DNA of 17,796 nucleotides from the NCBI GenBank assembly GCA_002898115.1, contig BDTL01000267.1, positions 1 to 17,796 on the forward strand. Direction: 5' to 3'. A program made the translations under genes and the position numbers. Source of the DNA: a bacterium BMS3Bbin02 (GTDB lineage: Bacteria > Actinomycetota > Acidimicrobiia > Spongiisociales > UBA5794). Shown in pieces: positions 1 through 7,758 of this stretch. Under the pieces are notes generated by a model, which was given only the letters and a program-made list of their open reading frames with translations, ran no database searches and was not told where the DNA came from. Every line of letters starts with the position of its first letter. The stretch's first letter is position 1.

Positions 1-202
1 CTCGTGGGTCCCGCAGGATTGCCTTTCCCTTGATGGTGTCGGCGCCCGTCATAAAGACGACGTCGTCGCCATCGAGGTCGATCCACACGGGGGCGACGTG
101 CGGGGCGCCATTCTTGCGGACGATGGCGAGCTTGGCCGTGCGCGCCGGCAGCGCCGCAATGAATTCTTTCCACCACTCCGGCGGTGCTTCGTTGTATCCC
201 AT
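1..202 (-). CDS. PPOX-class F420-dependent oxidoreductase, N-terminal part (cut by window edge)
   Basis: Reading the minus strand from the ATG at 202 gives about 67 residues before the window ends. The protein opens with MGYNEAPPEWWKEF and then has the pattern TAKLAIVRKNGAPHVAPVW, followed by an acidic turn (IDLDGDDVVFMTGAD) and TIKGKAILRDPR. This is the first beta-barrel half of the pyridoxamine-5'-phosphate-oxidase-like split-barrel fold, in the form annotated as PPOX class F420-dependent enzyme. Members use F420 or a flavin to reduce small substrates in the cytoplasm; the substrate here cannot be predicted. The gene lies 51 bp downstream of the exporter operon on the same strand and could be read through from it. 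F420 use fits an actinobacterium. The family call is fairly sure from the N-terminal pattern; the cofactor is inference because the rest of the protein is missing. Confidence 0.75.
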   Translation of the reverse strand, partial: MGYNEAPPEWWKEFIAALPARTAKLAIVRKNGAPHVAPVWIDLDGDDVVFMTGADTIKGKAILRDPR

Positions 203-253
203 GGTGGCCCAAACTGTACCTCGGGTCGCAGTATTCCCACTGGAGGGATGCCG

Positions 254-1399
254 TTAGCTCGTCGTCAGGGTCTTGCGGAACGCGGTTGCGGCCGCGACCA
301 GGATGACGACGGCGAACAACGAGAGCATGCCGAGTTCGATCAGGATGTCGTCGACACCTCCACCGCGGCGAACGATTTCGGTGAAGGCATCGAGTGCCCA
401 GGCGTGGGGGAGCAGATGCGAAATGTTGCGCATGGTGGGTGAGAAGATCTCGGGCGGAACCATCGCCCCACCGAGGGCGGCGGCCGCAAGACCGAGGAAC
501 ACCCCGAGGGACCCCGCCTGCTGGTCGTTGTCGACCAAACTCCCCAACAGCATCGAGGCCCCGGCCGAGACGGCCGCGAACAGCGCAATGATCATGGTTG
601 CAGGGAGCAGGGGACCCCAATACACACCGAACAGCAGCGACGACCCGGTAGCGATCGTCAACGCCTGCACGATGGCGACCCCGAACCGCCCCAACGCCTC
701 GCCCGCGATCACCGTCCGGGCACTCGTCGGTGTTGCCAACATTCGACGTGATACGCCCCACTGGCGCGCCTGGATGAGGGCCGCCCCTCCGGACAGCGAC
801 GTGAGAAACGTGAACAACACCAGTTGCTGGGCAGCACCGAGGTCGAAGGTGCCGATCGGCCGATCGTTCGGAGAGTCATCGACGCTTCGTTCGACGACGG
901 AGAACCCCGGAACAAGCTGTTCGACCTGATCCACCGTTTCAAGAGCCTCCCGTAGATTGGGGCGAAGCCCTTCAGCCACGAGTACGTCTGCAGCCCGTAA
1001 CACCGCTGCCTCGGCGGCGACGGCGCCCTCGATGACCGTGCGAATCTGGCGGGCGCTGGAACCCTGGCGCACCACGACCTGGACCGCCAACATGCTGCCA
1101 CCGTCGTCCGGGATCACGATCGCCGCCTCGTACGCTCCGCGGGACACGCCGTCGGCGGCTTCGCTCGCCGAACCGACCGTGCGCGGTGTGAACCCGTCGA
1201 GGGTCCTGAGCCGAGCGGCGAGTGCGTCGGCGGTGGGGCCATTACCTTCCACGATTCCGATCCGCGGCTGGAACCCTTCGCCGAACGTTGCTCCGATGAC
1301 CAGAACCAGCAGCAGCGGGAACACGAATACGAAGAACAACGACAGCGGGTCGCGCACCATACGGCGCAGCGTCACGCCCGCGATTGTCAGTACCTTCAC
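254..1399 (-). CDS. ABC-2 type transporter permease (second permease of the operon)
   Basis: 381-residue membrane protein. A first membrane segment (about residues 18-38, LSLFFVFVFPLLLVLVIGA) is followed by a long extracytoplasmic domain (about 45-185). A cluster of five membrane helices follows from about 190 to 375, with the cytoplasmic stretch RQWGVSRRMLATPTSA that is typical of ABC-2 permeases. This is the ABC2_membrane_3 / YhgE-type topology. It should form the transmembrane channel together with the permease encoded at 1396-2556, powered by the ATPase at 2559-3509. The GTG start at 1399 overlaps the upstream stop codon by 4 bp (GTGA), so translation is probably coupled. The substrate is unknown; exporters of this layout move drugs, lipids or peptides outwards. 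Confidence 0.9.
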   Translation of the reverse strand: MKVLTIAGVTLRRMVRDPLSLFFVFVFPLLLVLVIGATFGEGFQPRIGIVEGNGPTADALAARLRTLDGFTPRTVGSASEAADGVSRGAYEAAIVIPDDGGSMLAVQVVVRQGSSARQIRTVIEGAVAAEAAVLRAADVLVAEGLRPNLREALETVDQVEQLVPGFSVVERSVDDSPNDRPIGTFDLGAAQQLVLFTFLTSLSGGAALIQARQWGVSRRMLATPTSARTVIAGEALGRFGVAIVQALTIATGSSLLFGVYWGPLLPATMIIALFAAVSAGASMLLGSLVDNDQQAGSLGVFLGLAAAALGGAMVPPEIFSPTMRNISHLLPHAWALDAFTEIVRRGGGVDDILIELGMLSLFAVVILVAAATAFRKTLTTS

Positions 1400-2556
1400 A
1401 GCCGCACCATGGAGCGCATCCGGAGCGCCGCAACGCCACCGGTGGCGACCGCAAACATGAGGAGGGCGATCGTCGACGGCATCGCGGCGGAGGGTCCCCC
1501 TCCGCCCGCGAGATCGCCGAGTCCGCGGAGGAACCAGGCGTGTGGGGTGGCGAGGGCCATCTTGGACAGAATGGCGGGTCCCTGGCTGACGGGGAAGAAC
1601 GACCCGCCAAGAAGACCGAGCACCACCGCGACAACAGATTGAATGTTTGATGCCTGTTCCGCGGTTCGTGCGAGTGTCGCAATGACCGCCATGATGCCGA
1701 TTGCCGACGCGACTCCGGCGACGACAAGCATGCCGACACCCACCGGATTCCCCCAGCGTGCTCCGATCTGCCAGGACGTTGCGGTGATCAGCACCGCCAT
1801 CGACGTCACACCGAGGACAAATGCGGCGAGTCCTTTCCCCGCGATGATCGACGCCGGGTGTATCGGCGATGCGAGCAGCCGAGGAAGCGTGCCGTCGGTG
1901 CGCTCCTGGATGAGGCCGGACACGCCGAACTGTACGGTGAAGAACAAGAAGAACACCGCCATCCCGGCGGCAAAGAACGTCGAAATGTCGAGTTGCCTGT
2001 CACCCGTTTCGAGATCGACGACCTCTAGTCGCAGCGGCGTATCCACAGTCAGGGCTGCGAGGCTCTCCGCGTCTGCGCCTCCGGCAAACAGTGCGACCGC
2101 AACGGAGAGCTGTACACCGGACACATCACCCGCGAACTGGCGAGCAATCGACAAGGCGATCTCCCCGCTGATCGGTGCCTCGTTCGTGGTGATGACCTGG
2201 ATCTCACCGCCGCCTTCTGCAACGGCTTTGTCAATATCGGGAGGAAACGCGATCACCGCAAACACGTCGAGACGGTCGACCGCGGTCTGGGCCTGCCCCT
2301 CGGTGTCGAACTCCGTCACCGCAAAGAGCGCGGTATCGAGGTCGTCGAGTACTGCTTCTTCGAACACCTCGCCGAGTTCGGAATCTTCGATGCCAACGAC
2401 ACCGAGTTCCATCGTGAACTCGCCGGCGGACACGTCGGGGATGATGAGTGAGAAGATGATGGCGAGTCCCAGCGGTGCGATGAGCCCAAGGGTGATCGCG
2501 GACTTGTCACGCAGTCTCAGCCGCAAGTCCTTGATGGCAATGAGCACTGCTGCCAC
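1396..2556 (-). CDS. ABC-2 type transporter permease (first permease of the operon)
   Basis: 386 residues with the same architecture as its downstream partner. One N-terminal membrane helix (about 20-42, ITLGLIAPLGLAIIFSLII) precedes an extracytoplasmic domain of about 140 residues. A helix around 193-212 leads into the diagnostic QERTDGTLPRLLASPI loop, and four more membrane segments run to the C-terminus. The GTG start at 2556 lies 2 bp after the ATPase stop codon and has only a weak ribosome binding site, so translational coupling is likely. Two different half-size permeases plus one ATPase suggest a heterodimeric membrane part. The E-R-x-x-G-T-L-x-R-L loop is the usual ATPase-contact or family motif of ABC-2 exporters. 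Substrate unknown. Confidence 0.92.
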   Translation of the reverse strand: MAAVLIAIKDLRLRLRDKSAITLGLIAPLGLAIIFSLIIPDVSAGEFTMELGVVGIEDSELGEVFEEAVLDDLDTALFAVTEFDTEGQAQTAVDRLDVFAVIAFPPDIDKAVAEGGGEIQVITTNEAPISGEIALSIARQFAGDVSGVQLSVAVALFAGGADAESLAALTVDTPLRLEVVDLETGDRQLDISTFFAAGMAVFFLFFTVQFGVSGLIQERTDGTLPRLLASPIHPASIIAGKGLAAFVLGVTSMAVLITATSWQIGARWGNPVGVGMLVVAGVASAIGIMAVIATLARTAEQASNIQSVVAVVLGLLGGSFFPVSQGPAILSKMALATPHAWFLRGLGDLAGGGGPSAAMPSTIALLMFAVATGGVAALRMRSMVRL

Positions 2557-2558
2557 GG

Positions 2559-3509
2559 TTAGTCCCGCAGGGCCTTCCCCGTGAGGTGGAGGAACACAGC
2601 TTCGAGGTTGGGCTCTTCGATTTCGATACCCGTGATTTCCGCACCTGTCTCGACGATCGTATTGACGATCTCGGCCAGCGATGATCGGGCGTCCCTGACG
2701 ATGAGTTCCATGGCGGTATCACCCAGACTCACCCGAATAACACAGTCGAGCATGGCGGCAGCGTTCGCCGCCGGCAACCCGTATCCGGTGATCCCAATGT
2801 GGAGCTTGTCGTGACCACCGAGCTTTTCGATGAGTTCGCGTTGGGTTCCCTCGGCCACAATCTTGCCGTCATCAATGATCCCGATCCGGTCACAGAGCCG
2901 CTCGGCCTCCTCCATATAGTGTGTTGTGTACAGCACTGCCATCCCCTCGTCCGCCATTGTGTCCACGGATTCAAGGATTGCGTTGCGCGACTGGGGATCA
3001 ACGCCGACGGTCGGCTCGTCAAGAATCAGCAGACGTGGTTGGTGGATGAGGCCGATGCCGATATTGAGTCGTCGCTTCATCCCACCGGAGAACGTGGACG
3101 TTCGGTCGTCGGCCCGGTCGGACAGGCCTGTCAACCTCAGGACCTCTTTGGTTCGTTTCTTGAGCGTGGACCCCGCAAGGCCGACGAGGCGGCCGAAGAA
3201 CATGAGGTTCTCACAGGCGGTGAGATCCGGATAGAGCGCGATGTCCTGGGGGACGTATCCAACGGCGGTCTTAGCCTTCGTTGCCCGCGGATGCATCGGC
3301 TCGCCGGCGACCCATACCTTGCCACTGTCGGCATCGAGGATGCCTGCGATCATGCTGATGACAGTGGTCTTGCCTGCACCGTTGGGGCCGAGCAACCCGT
3401 ATGTCTCGCCCGGAGAGATATGAAAAGAGACGTCGTCCACCGCAACGAGATCACCGTAGGTCTTGCGAATTCTTGAGCAGTTGAGGAGCGGCGGGGCCGA
3501 AGGGTCCAT
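2559..3509 (-). CDS. ABC transporter ATP-binding protein (exporter type)
   Basis: 316 residues with every motif of an ABC ATPase: Walker A GPNGAGKT at 41-48, Q-loop glutamine in VPQD near 88, signature SGGMKRR from 141, Walker B LLILDEP at 160-166, D-loop GVD and switch histidine H197 (TTHYMEE). The C-terminal 80 residues form the extra domain common in DrrA/CcmA-type export ATPases. It hydrolyses ATP to drive the two permeases encoded directly downstream. First gene of a minus-strand operon with 2-bp and -4-bp junctions. No Shine-Dalgarno sequence precedes the ATG at 3509, but a TAGTCT hexamer (3518-3523) ends 8 nt upstream, consistent with a leaderless transcript. It is divergent from the ATP-grasp gene at 3566. 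Confidence 0.95.
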   Translation of the reverse strand: MDPSAPPLLNCSRIRKTYGDLVAVDDVSFHISPGETYGLLGPNGAGKTTVISMIAGILDADSGKVWVAGEPMHPRATKAKTAVGYVPQDIALYPDLTACENLMFFGRLVGLAGSTLKKRTKEVLRLTGLSDRADDRTSTFSGGMKRRLNIGIGLIHQPRLLILDEPTVGVDPQSRNAILESVDTMADEGMAVLYTTHYMEEAERLCDRIGIIDDGKIVAEGTQRELIEKLGGHDKLHIGITGYGLPAANAAAMLDCVIRVSLGDTAMELIVRDARSSLAEIVNTIVETGAEITGIEIEEPNLEAVFLHLTGKALRD

Positions 3510-3517
3510 AGCCCGGA

Positions 3518-3557
3518 AGACTAGTGGTCTCCCGGCGCCGCGACAGCAAACTATCCT
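3518..3557. promoter_or_regulatory. Compact divergent promoter region with two candidate leaderless -10 boxes
   Basis: Only 56 bp separate the start codons of the exporter ATPase (3509, minus) and the ATP-grasp gene (3566, plus). On the minus strand TAGTCT (3518-3523) ends 8 nt from the ATG; on the plus strand TATCCT (3552-3557) ends 8 nt from the ATG. Neither start has a Shine-Dalgarno sequence. No convincing -35 hexamer is visible for either. A short AGAC/GTCT dyad around 3518-3530 could be an operator. The spacing means the two promoters must overlap or share regulatory DNA. Confidence 0.4.
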
Positions 3558-3565
3558 GGTGCGCC

Positions 3566-4426
3566 ATGACGATCGCGATCGCTACGGCGGACCTTGATTG
3601 GGTGCGCGAAGACCCCAAGGATCAGCTCCTCAAGGAGGCGCTCGACGCTCGCTCCTTGCGGAGCAGCCGAGTTCCCTGGGATGCGGACATCGACTGGTCC
3701 TCGTTCGACGCGGTGGTGGTTTCTACAACCTGGGACTACCACGAGCGGATCGCCGAGTTCCTTGTCTGGATTGACCGGGTCGCGGCTACAACCACAATGT
3801 GGAATCCGCCCGAGCTCATCCGGTGGAATGCCGACAAGGCGTACCTGATCGAGATGTCGGAAGCCGGGGTGCCGGTCATCCCGACGGTGGCGACTCCGAC
3901 CGTGGGTTCTGTCATTGATGCCGTTGACATCTGGGGTGTGGACCAGGTTGTCATCAAGCCGGTGGTATCTGCCAGCGCTCGGGGCACGGCAATGTTTCAA
4001 GGAGACGACATCGTCGGAATTTCTGATCACATGGCATCGTTCCCCGATGCCATGATTGCCCAGCCGTACCAGCCGGCAGTCGAGACAACTGGAGAAGCAT
4101 CGCTGGTGTACTTCAACGGACAGTATTCGCATGCGGTCCGCAAGGTTCCGACGGCTGGCGACTTTCGGACCCAGACCCACCTTGGCGGCACCCTGTCGCC
4201 GGTTGAACCGGCGCCCACTGAACGGGCGGTGGCTGAGTTGGTGCTCGGGTCCATTGCAGAGCGTCCGCTCTACGCCCGTATCGACCTCGTTGAGGGAGTC
4301 GACGGCCCGCTCCTCATCGAACTCGAACTCATCGAACCCGCCCTCTACTTGCCGTTGTGCAGCGGTGCACCCGCCCGTTTCGCTGCTGCGATTGCCGCTC
4401 GTCTGCGCGAACGGACGCACTGTTGA
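3566..4426 (+). CDS. ATP-grasp family carboxylate-amine (or related) ligase
   Basis: 286 residues from the ATG at 3566; the reading frame is open further upstream (to 3524), but no ribosome binding site supports that start and the N-terminal beta-strand MTIAIATADL begins here. The early motif STTWDYHER (53-61) and WNPPELIRWNADKAYL mark an ATP-grasp subgroup often annotated as glutathione-synthetase-like or hypothetical. ATP/Mg2+ residues visible are K91 (NADK), K131 (VIKPVVSASARGT), E178, R238/D240 (ARIDLVEG) and the acidic pair in LIELELIEP (251-258). Such enzymes activate a carboxylate as an acyl-phosphate and join it to an amine or hydroxyl. From memory the family includes the cyclo-ligase DcsG of D-cycloserine synthesis, but no other gene of that pathway is here. 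It converges on the DivIVA-like gene with a 27-bp gap. Substrates unknown. Confidence 0.85.
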   Translation: MTIAIATADLDWVREDPKDQLLKEALDARSLRSSRVPWDADIDWSSFDAVVVSTTWDYHERIAEFLVWIDRVAATTTMWNPPELIRWNADKAYLIEMSEAGVPVIPTVATPTVGSVIDAVDIWGVDQVVIKPVVSASARGTAMFQGDDIVGISDHMASFPDAMIAQPYQPAVETTGEASLVYFNGQYSHAVRKVPTAGDFRTQTHLGGTLSPVEPAPTERAVAELVLGSIAERPLYARIDLVEGVDGPLLIELELIEPALYLPLCSGAPARFAAAIAARLRERTHC

Positions 4427-4453
4427 CCACAGTCATTGGCGCAAGACGTTCCG

Positions 4454-5512
4454 TTACGACTCGTTGAGCATCGATAGTCGGCTACGGATTCCGAGCCCGC
4501 GACGCTGATAGATAGTCGCCCGGCCCGCCTCCGCACCCTCCGGAAGGCGGCGCGTGTTCGACGTAACGATGTCGCTGTTGAGCAGCGGCCGTGTGGCGGG
4601 AAGGGCACCGCTGCCGTCCGGGATCGCGAACGAGTAATGGCGGTGTGCGACCAACTCTGCGATCGGGTCGGCAAATGATCTGTCGTGGAGGTCAATCGTC
4701 ACACCATCCGGTTTGAGCACGATCACCGACTGTGTACGTCGGCGGGTGAGCGGTGACTCCTGAGTTGGCGCCTCCAACACATCGCCGGGGACCGGTTCGG
4801 TCAGGTCGACGACCATCGGCGCCGCAACGGCAGTGGCCATCGCGGCAATGGCTGTCGCCGCCTTCGCGCGTTCTCGTTCGATGTCGGCCTGGACCCCGAT
4901 GATCAGGTCCTCGGCTTCCGCACGCGCCTGCCGTAGGACCGCCTCAGCATGCATACGTGCCGCTGATACTCGAGCCGCGGCGCCGGTTTCCGCGTCTTCG
5001 AGTATTGATTCGGATTCGACGATTGCGTCCTGAACGATTTCCCGCGCACGACGCTGCGCCTTGATCTCAGTGTCGCGTAGAAGTTCTTCGGCTTCCTGCG
5101 CGGCTTCCTCAAGGATGTCAGCCTGTTCGGATGCGGTGGCGCCGACGGCTTCCTCAATTTCTGAGACTAGATCCCGATCTGCTGCTTCGGCTTTCGCAAA
5201 GAGGGCGTTCGCCGCGCGTTCGTAAGTGTCTGCGCGATCGCGTGCAACCTTCAAAAGGGTCTCTGCTTGCTCCTCTGCCGCTTCGAGGACACGGGCCGCT
5301 TCCCGGGCCGCTTCGAGCTGGTCGGCATCGGGCTCGGCTTGGAGATCATCCTCAAGCGACCGGACAGTGGCCAGGGCACGATCGAGTGCGCGCTCGCGAG
5401 AATCTAGTGCGTCTGTGAGACGGGCAACAACAGCATCGACCTCGGCCGGATCGTACCCACGTCGTTTCTGAGAGAAAACGTGTGTTTCGATGATGTGCGA
5501 GTCGATGCTCAC
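4454..5512 (-). CDS. DivIVA-domain coiled-coil protein
   Basis: 352 residues from a GTG start at 5512, chosen because GGAGG lies 6 nt upstream; an open frame continues to an ATG at 5566, but that stretch is not conserved-looking. The first 30 residues contain THVFSQKRRGYDPAEVDAVV, the membrane-binding and dimerising DivIVA motif (RGYDPxEVD). Residues of about 30-235 are a nearly continuous Ala/Glu/Arg-rich heptad coiled coil. The last 115 residues are less regular, with a basic RRR segment, and look globular or disordered. In actinobacteria such proteins (Wag31/DivIVA relatives, SepIVA) sit at curved membrane and organise polar growth or septation. It is divergent from an excisionase-type HTH gene. 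It could be a paralogue rather than the main DivIVA, because it lies away from the ftsZ-sepF-ylmG neighbourhood. Confidence 0.8.
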   Translation of the reverse strand: MSIDSHIIETHVFSQKRRGYDPAEVDAVVARLTDALDSRERALDRALATVRSLEDDLQAEPDADQLEAAREAARVLEAAEEQAETLLKVARDRADTYERAANALFAKAEAADRDLVSEIEEAVGATASEQADILEEAAQEAEELLRDTEIKAQRRAREIVQDAIVESESILEDAETGAAARVSAARMHAEAVLRQARAEAEDLIIGVQADIERERAKAATAIAAMATAVAAPMVVDLTEPVPGDVLEAPTQESPLTRRRTQSVIVLKPDGVTIDLHDRSFADPIAELVAHRHYSFAIPDGSGALPATRPLLNSDIVTSNTRRLPEGAEAGRATIYQRRGLGIRSRLSMLNES

Positions 5513-5657
5513 AACTTGCCTCCAACGGTGATTTTTCGGAGCCCATCGCGCTTTGGGGGCGGCCACTGTGTCTCTGCCACCGCAAGCACTTTAGCGGTGT
5601 CATGCACGGTTCCGTCGAGTGGTCGGTCGCGATCGACATGTGATATCGACAACCCTC

Positions 5658-5686
5658 TTGCCGGACGTCGAATTAGCGCATACTCT
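5658..5686 (+). promoter_or_regulatory. Sigma-70-type promoter for the HTH gene, leaderless
   Basis: TTGCCG (5658-5663), a 17-bp spacer and TACTCT (5681-5686) form a good housekeeping promoter. The -10 box ends 6 nt before the ATG at 5693, which has no Shine-Dalgarno sequence, so the transcript should begin at or next to the start codon. Just upstream, ATCGACA occurs twice in direct orientation (5632-5638 and 5645-5651, 13 bp apart), a possible activator or repressor site. Confidence 0.6.
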
Positions 5687-5692
5687 GCAGAC

Positions 5693-5935
5693 ATGGAGCG
5701 AATAACAGTAGATCTGAATAAGGACTGGTTGTCCGTGGCCGACATCTGTGAATACATGGGTGTTTCGACCTTCGTTGTGACCAGCCAGCTTCGGTCAGGC
5801 GGATTGCCCGCGGTGAAGTTTGGACGCGAATGGCGGGTTGCCAGACAGGACTTTGAGGACTGGATCAACGAGCAACGTCGTGATCGGGCCGCAGAGGCGC
5901 CCGTCGATGCGACAGGAGAGCGTCGAGCACCCTAA
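5693..5935 (+). CDS. Excisionase/MerR-type helix-turn-helix DNA-binding protein, 80 aa
   Basis: The whole protein is one winged-HTH domain of the excisionase (HTH_17) family: DWLSVADICEYMGVSTFVVTSQLRSGGLPAVKFGREWRVARQDFEDWI. The helix-turn-helix is at about 10-32 and the wing, with G-R-E-W-R replacing the usual G-R-x-x-R, at about 38-50. A short, charged, probably flexible tail follows. The ATG at 5693 was chosen because a leaderless promoter ends 6 nt upstream; the frame is open upstream, but that part is antisense to the 5' region of the DivIVA-like gene. There is no integrase or phage gene nearby, so it is more likely a small transcription factor (as BldC is in Streptomyces) than an excisionase. 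It is 47 bp upstream of the membrane-protein gene at 5983, probably in one operon. Confidence 0.82.
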   Translation: MERITVDLNKDWLSVADICEYMGVSTFVVTSQLRSGGLPAVKFGREWRVARQDFEDWINEQRRDRAAEAPVDATGERRAP

Positions 5936-5982
5936 CGTAGATTCTCAGCACGCCACCGCCGGCGAACGAACGGAGAATCACA

Positions 5983-6480
5983 ATGCAGGACGATCCACAG
6001 GTGCCCGACGAGGGACAGGATCCGGCGTCGACGTTGCACACCCGCCAGGTGAAAGACCCGGCCCGGGCGCTGAAAACCGCGATGCTCGCCTACATCACTG
6101 TGAACGCGGTCGTGGGACTTCCCCTACTGGCATTCCCGGTATCGTTCCTCGACACTGTGGGCTTCGATCGCATCGTTGCCACCCAACTCGGTGGGATCCG
6201 ATGGGTAGGCGCCGTTCTCGTAGCCTGGGCGGTGGGGTCTTCGCTTGTCATCGCCCAACCCGAGGGTCGGGCCACGCTCGTCACTACCGGGGCGCTTCAG
6301 ATGACGTTCGCCGCTTTCACATTTCTCTGGACGTTGTCAACCGGCGAGAAGTGGGGGTCGTCGGCTTTCCACCTCGGTCTTCTCGGGCTGTTTAGCGCGA
6401 CCGCTCTGGTGATGTGGGCGGCCCGATTTCGGGCTCGCAAGGTATTCAAGGGAGCGGCTGGATCGCCTAACCCAGGCTGA
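5983..6480 (+). CDS. Small membrane protein with four predicted transmembrane helices, unknown function
   Basis: 165 residues. A hydrophilic, acidic cytoplasmic N-terminus (1-30) is followed by hydrophobic segments at about 33-53, 74-92, 98-118 and 127-147, and a basic C-terminal tail (RFRARKVFKG), which by the positive-inside rule puts both ends in the cytoplasm. No catalytic or binding motif is visible and I do not recognise the family. The start ATG has GGAG 7 nt upstream. It probably shares a transcript with the HTH gene 47 bp upstream. Its last 14 bases overlap the 3' end of ald, which runs in the opposite direction, so no separate terminator for either gene fits between them. Confidence 0.75.
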   Translation: MQDDPQVPDEGQDPASTLHTRQVKDPARALKTAMLAYITVNAVVGLPLLAFPVSFLDTVGFDRIVATQLGGIRWVGAVLVAWAVGSSLVIAQPEGRATLVTTGALQMTFAAFTFLWTLSTGEKWGSSAFHLGLLGLFSATALVMWAARFRARKVFKGAAGSPNPG

Positions 6481-7585
6481 GAAGCTCTCCAGGATCGACA
6501 AAGTCGACACCCAGGGAAACGGCCACCGTTTCGTTCGTGATCTTGTAGTTGGCAACGTTAATCCCGGGGATGAGCTCGGGGAACCGCGCCGTTGCCCCCT
6601 CGAGACCGTCTGCCAGCGCGACTGCGTAGGGCATGGTTACGTTTGTCAACGCATACGTCGCGGTGTTCGGCACCGCCCCTGGGATGTTCCCGACGGCATA
6701 GTGCACAACATCGTGGAGCACATAGGTTGGTTCGGTGTGGGAGGTTTCTCGCGCGGTCTCGATACATCCGCCCTGATCAATTGAGATATCGACAATGACG
6801 CTTCCCGGTTTCATCGCCCTGATGTTGTCTTCGGTGACGACGACAGGCGCACGAGCGCCGGGGACGAGGACCGCGCCGATGACGAGGTCGGCCCGGCTGA
6901 CAAAATCATCGATAGCAGCGATTGATGAACGGATTGTCTTCATCCGTCCACGGTGCACGTCATCGATCTGGCGCAGACGTGCAACGTTGATGTCGAGGAT
7001 CGTTACATCAGCTCCCATTCCCGACGCGACAAGTGCAGCGTTTGTACCGGCGCTGCCGCCGCCAATTACGACGACCCGGGCGGGGGCGACGCCGGGTACC
7101 CCACCCATCAAGACACCGCGACCGCCTTTTGGTCGCTCAAGGTTGTAGGCACCGGCCTGAGCCGCCATTCGGCCGGCGATCTCACTCATTGGAGCCAGCA
7201 GCGGCAGGGACCCGTCGGCCAGCTCGACCGTTTCGTAGGCAATACACGTGGCACCGGACGCGATCAGGCCCTCTGCTTGGGCGGGGTAGGCGGCAAGGTG
7301 GAGGTACGTGAAGAGTGTTGTCTCGGCGCGCAACATGTCGATTTCGATCGGCTGAGGTTCCTTGACCTTAAGAACGAGATCCGCCTGCGCGAACACGTCA
7401 GCGGCGGTTGCGACGATCTGCGCTCCCGCGGCGACATAGTCTTCGTCAGGTATCGACGACCCGAGTCCCGCACCGGTCTGAACGAGGACTGTGTGGCCGT
7501 GGGCAGTGAGTTCGCGCGCACCAACGGGTGTAGACGCGACTCGGTATTCCTCATTCTTGATCTCGGTAGGGACTCCGACTATCAC
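6467..7585 (-). CDS. ald: Alanine dehydrogenase
   Basis: 372 residues, the usual length for Ald (EC 1.4.1.1), which interconverts L-alanine and pyruvate plus NH4+ with NAD(H) in the cytoplasm. The characteristic residues fall at the family's standard numbers: R15 (NEEYR), K75 (KVKEP) and H96 (YLHLA) for pyruvate binding and catalysis, the nucleotide loop GGGSAG at 175-180, and D270 (ISIDQGG). The start is a GTG at 7585 with GAGGAGG 4 nt upstream. It is preceded by its own promoter (7626-7655) with a roughly 30-nt leader. The gene is monocistronic and its stop codon is overlapped by the convergent membrane-protein gene. In mycobacteria ald is used for alanine catabolism and for redox balance under low oxygen; no AldR-type regulator is adjacent here. 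Confidence 0.97.
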   Translation of the reverse strand: MIVGVPTEIKNEEYRVASTPVGARELTAHGHTVLVQTGAGLGSSIPDEDYVAAGAQIVATAADVFAQADLVLKVKEPQPIEIDMLRAETTLFTYLHLAAYPAQAEGLIASGATCIAYETVELADGSLPLLAPMSEIAGRMAAQAGAYNLERPKGGRGVLMGGVPGVAPARVVVIGGGSAGTNAALVASGMGADVTILDINVARLRQIDDVHRGRMKTIRSSIAAIDDFVSRADLVIGAVLVPGARAPVVVTEDNIRAMKPGSVIVDISIDQGGCIETARETSHTEPTYVLHDVVHYAVGNIPGAVPNTATYALTNVTMPYAVALADGLEGATARFPELIPGINVANYKITNETVAVSLGVDFVDPGELLSLG

Positions 7586-7625
7586 GACGCCTCCTCGGAT
7601 GGGATAAGAGACCGATGCCGCAGGG

Positions 7626-7655
7626 AGTGTACGCCCCTAAAGCAAGGGTTGTCAC
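7626..7655 (-). promoter_or_regulatory. Promoter of ald
   Basis: On the minus strand GTGACA (7650-7655), an 18-bp spacer and TACACT (7626-7631) match the housekeeping promoter consensus at 5/6 and 4/6 positions. Transcription would begin near 7619, leaving a leader of about 33 nt that contains the GAGGAGG ribosome binding site. Confidence 0.6.
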
Positions 7656-7758
7656 ATACGGAAACCAGGCGTCGACCCTTACCCCGATCGGCGTACCGTT
7701 GCCTCAGATGATTGGGGGATGCAGGGCTTGCAGGGAAGATGGAACGTGGGTGCGATTC

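Noticed and set aside
2799..3476. 225-residue plus-strand open frame inside the ABC ATPase gene
   Set aside because: Antisense to a gene with all ABC motifs; codon-position shadow without family features.
3551..4420. 289-residue minus-strand open frame antisense to the ATP-grasp gene
   Set aside because: The plus-strand frame has a clear ATP-grasp motif set; the antisense product is an Arg/His-rich shadow.
5693..5935. Phage excisionase marking an integrated element
   Set aside because: The HTH is of excisionase type, but there is no integrase, attachment-site repeat or phage gene in the window.
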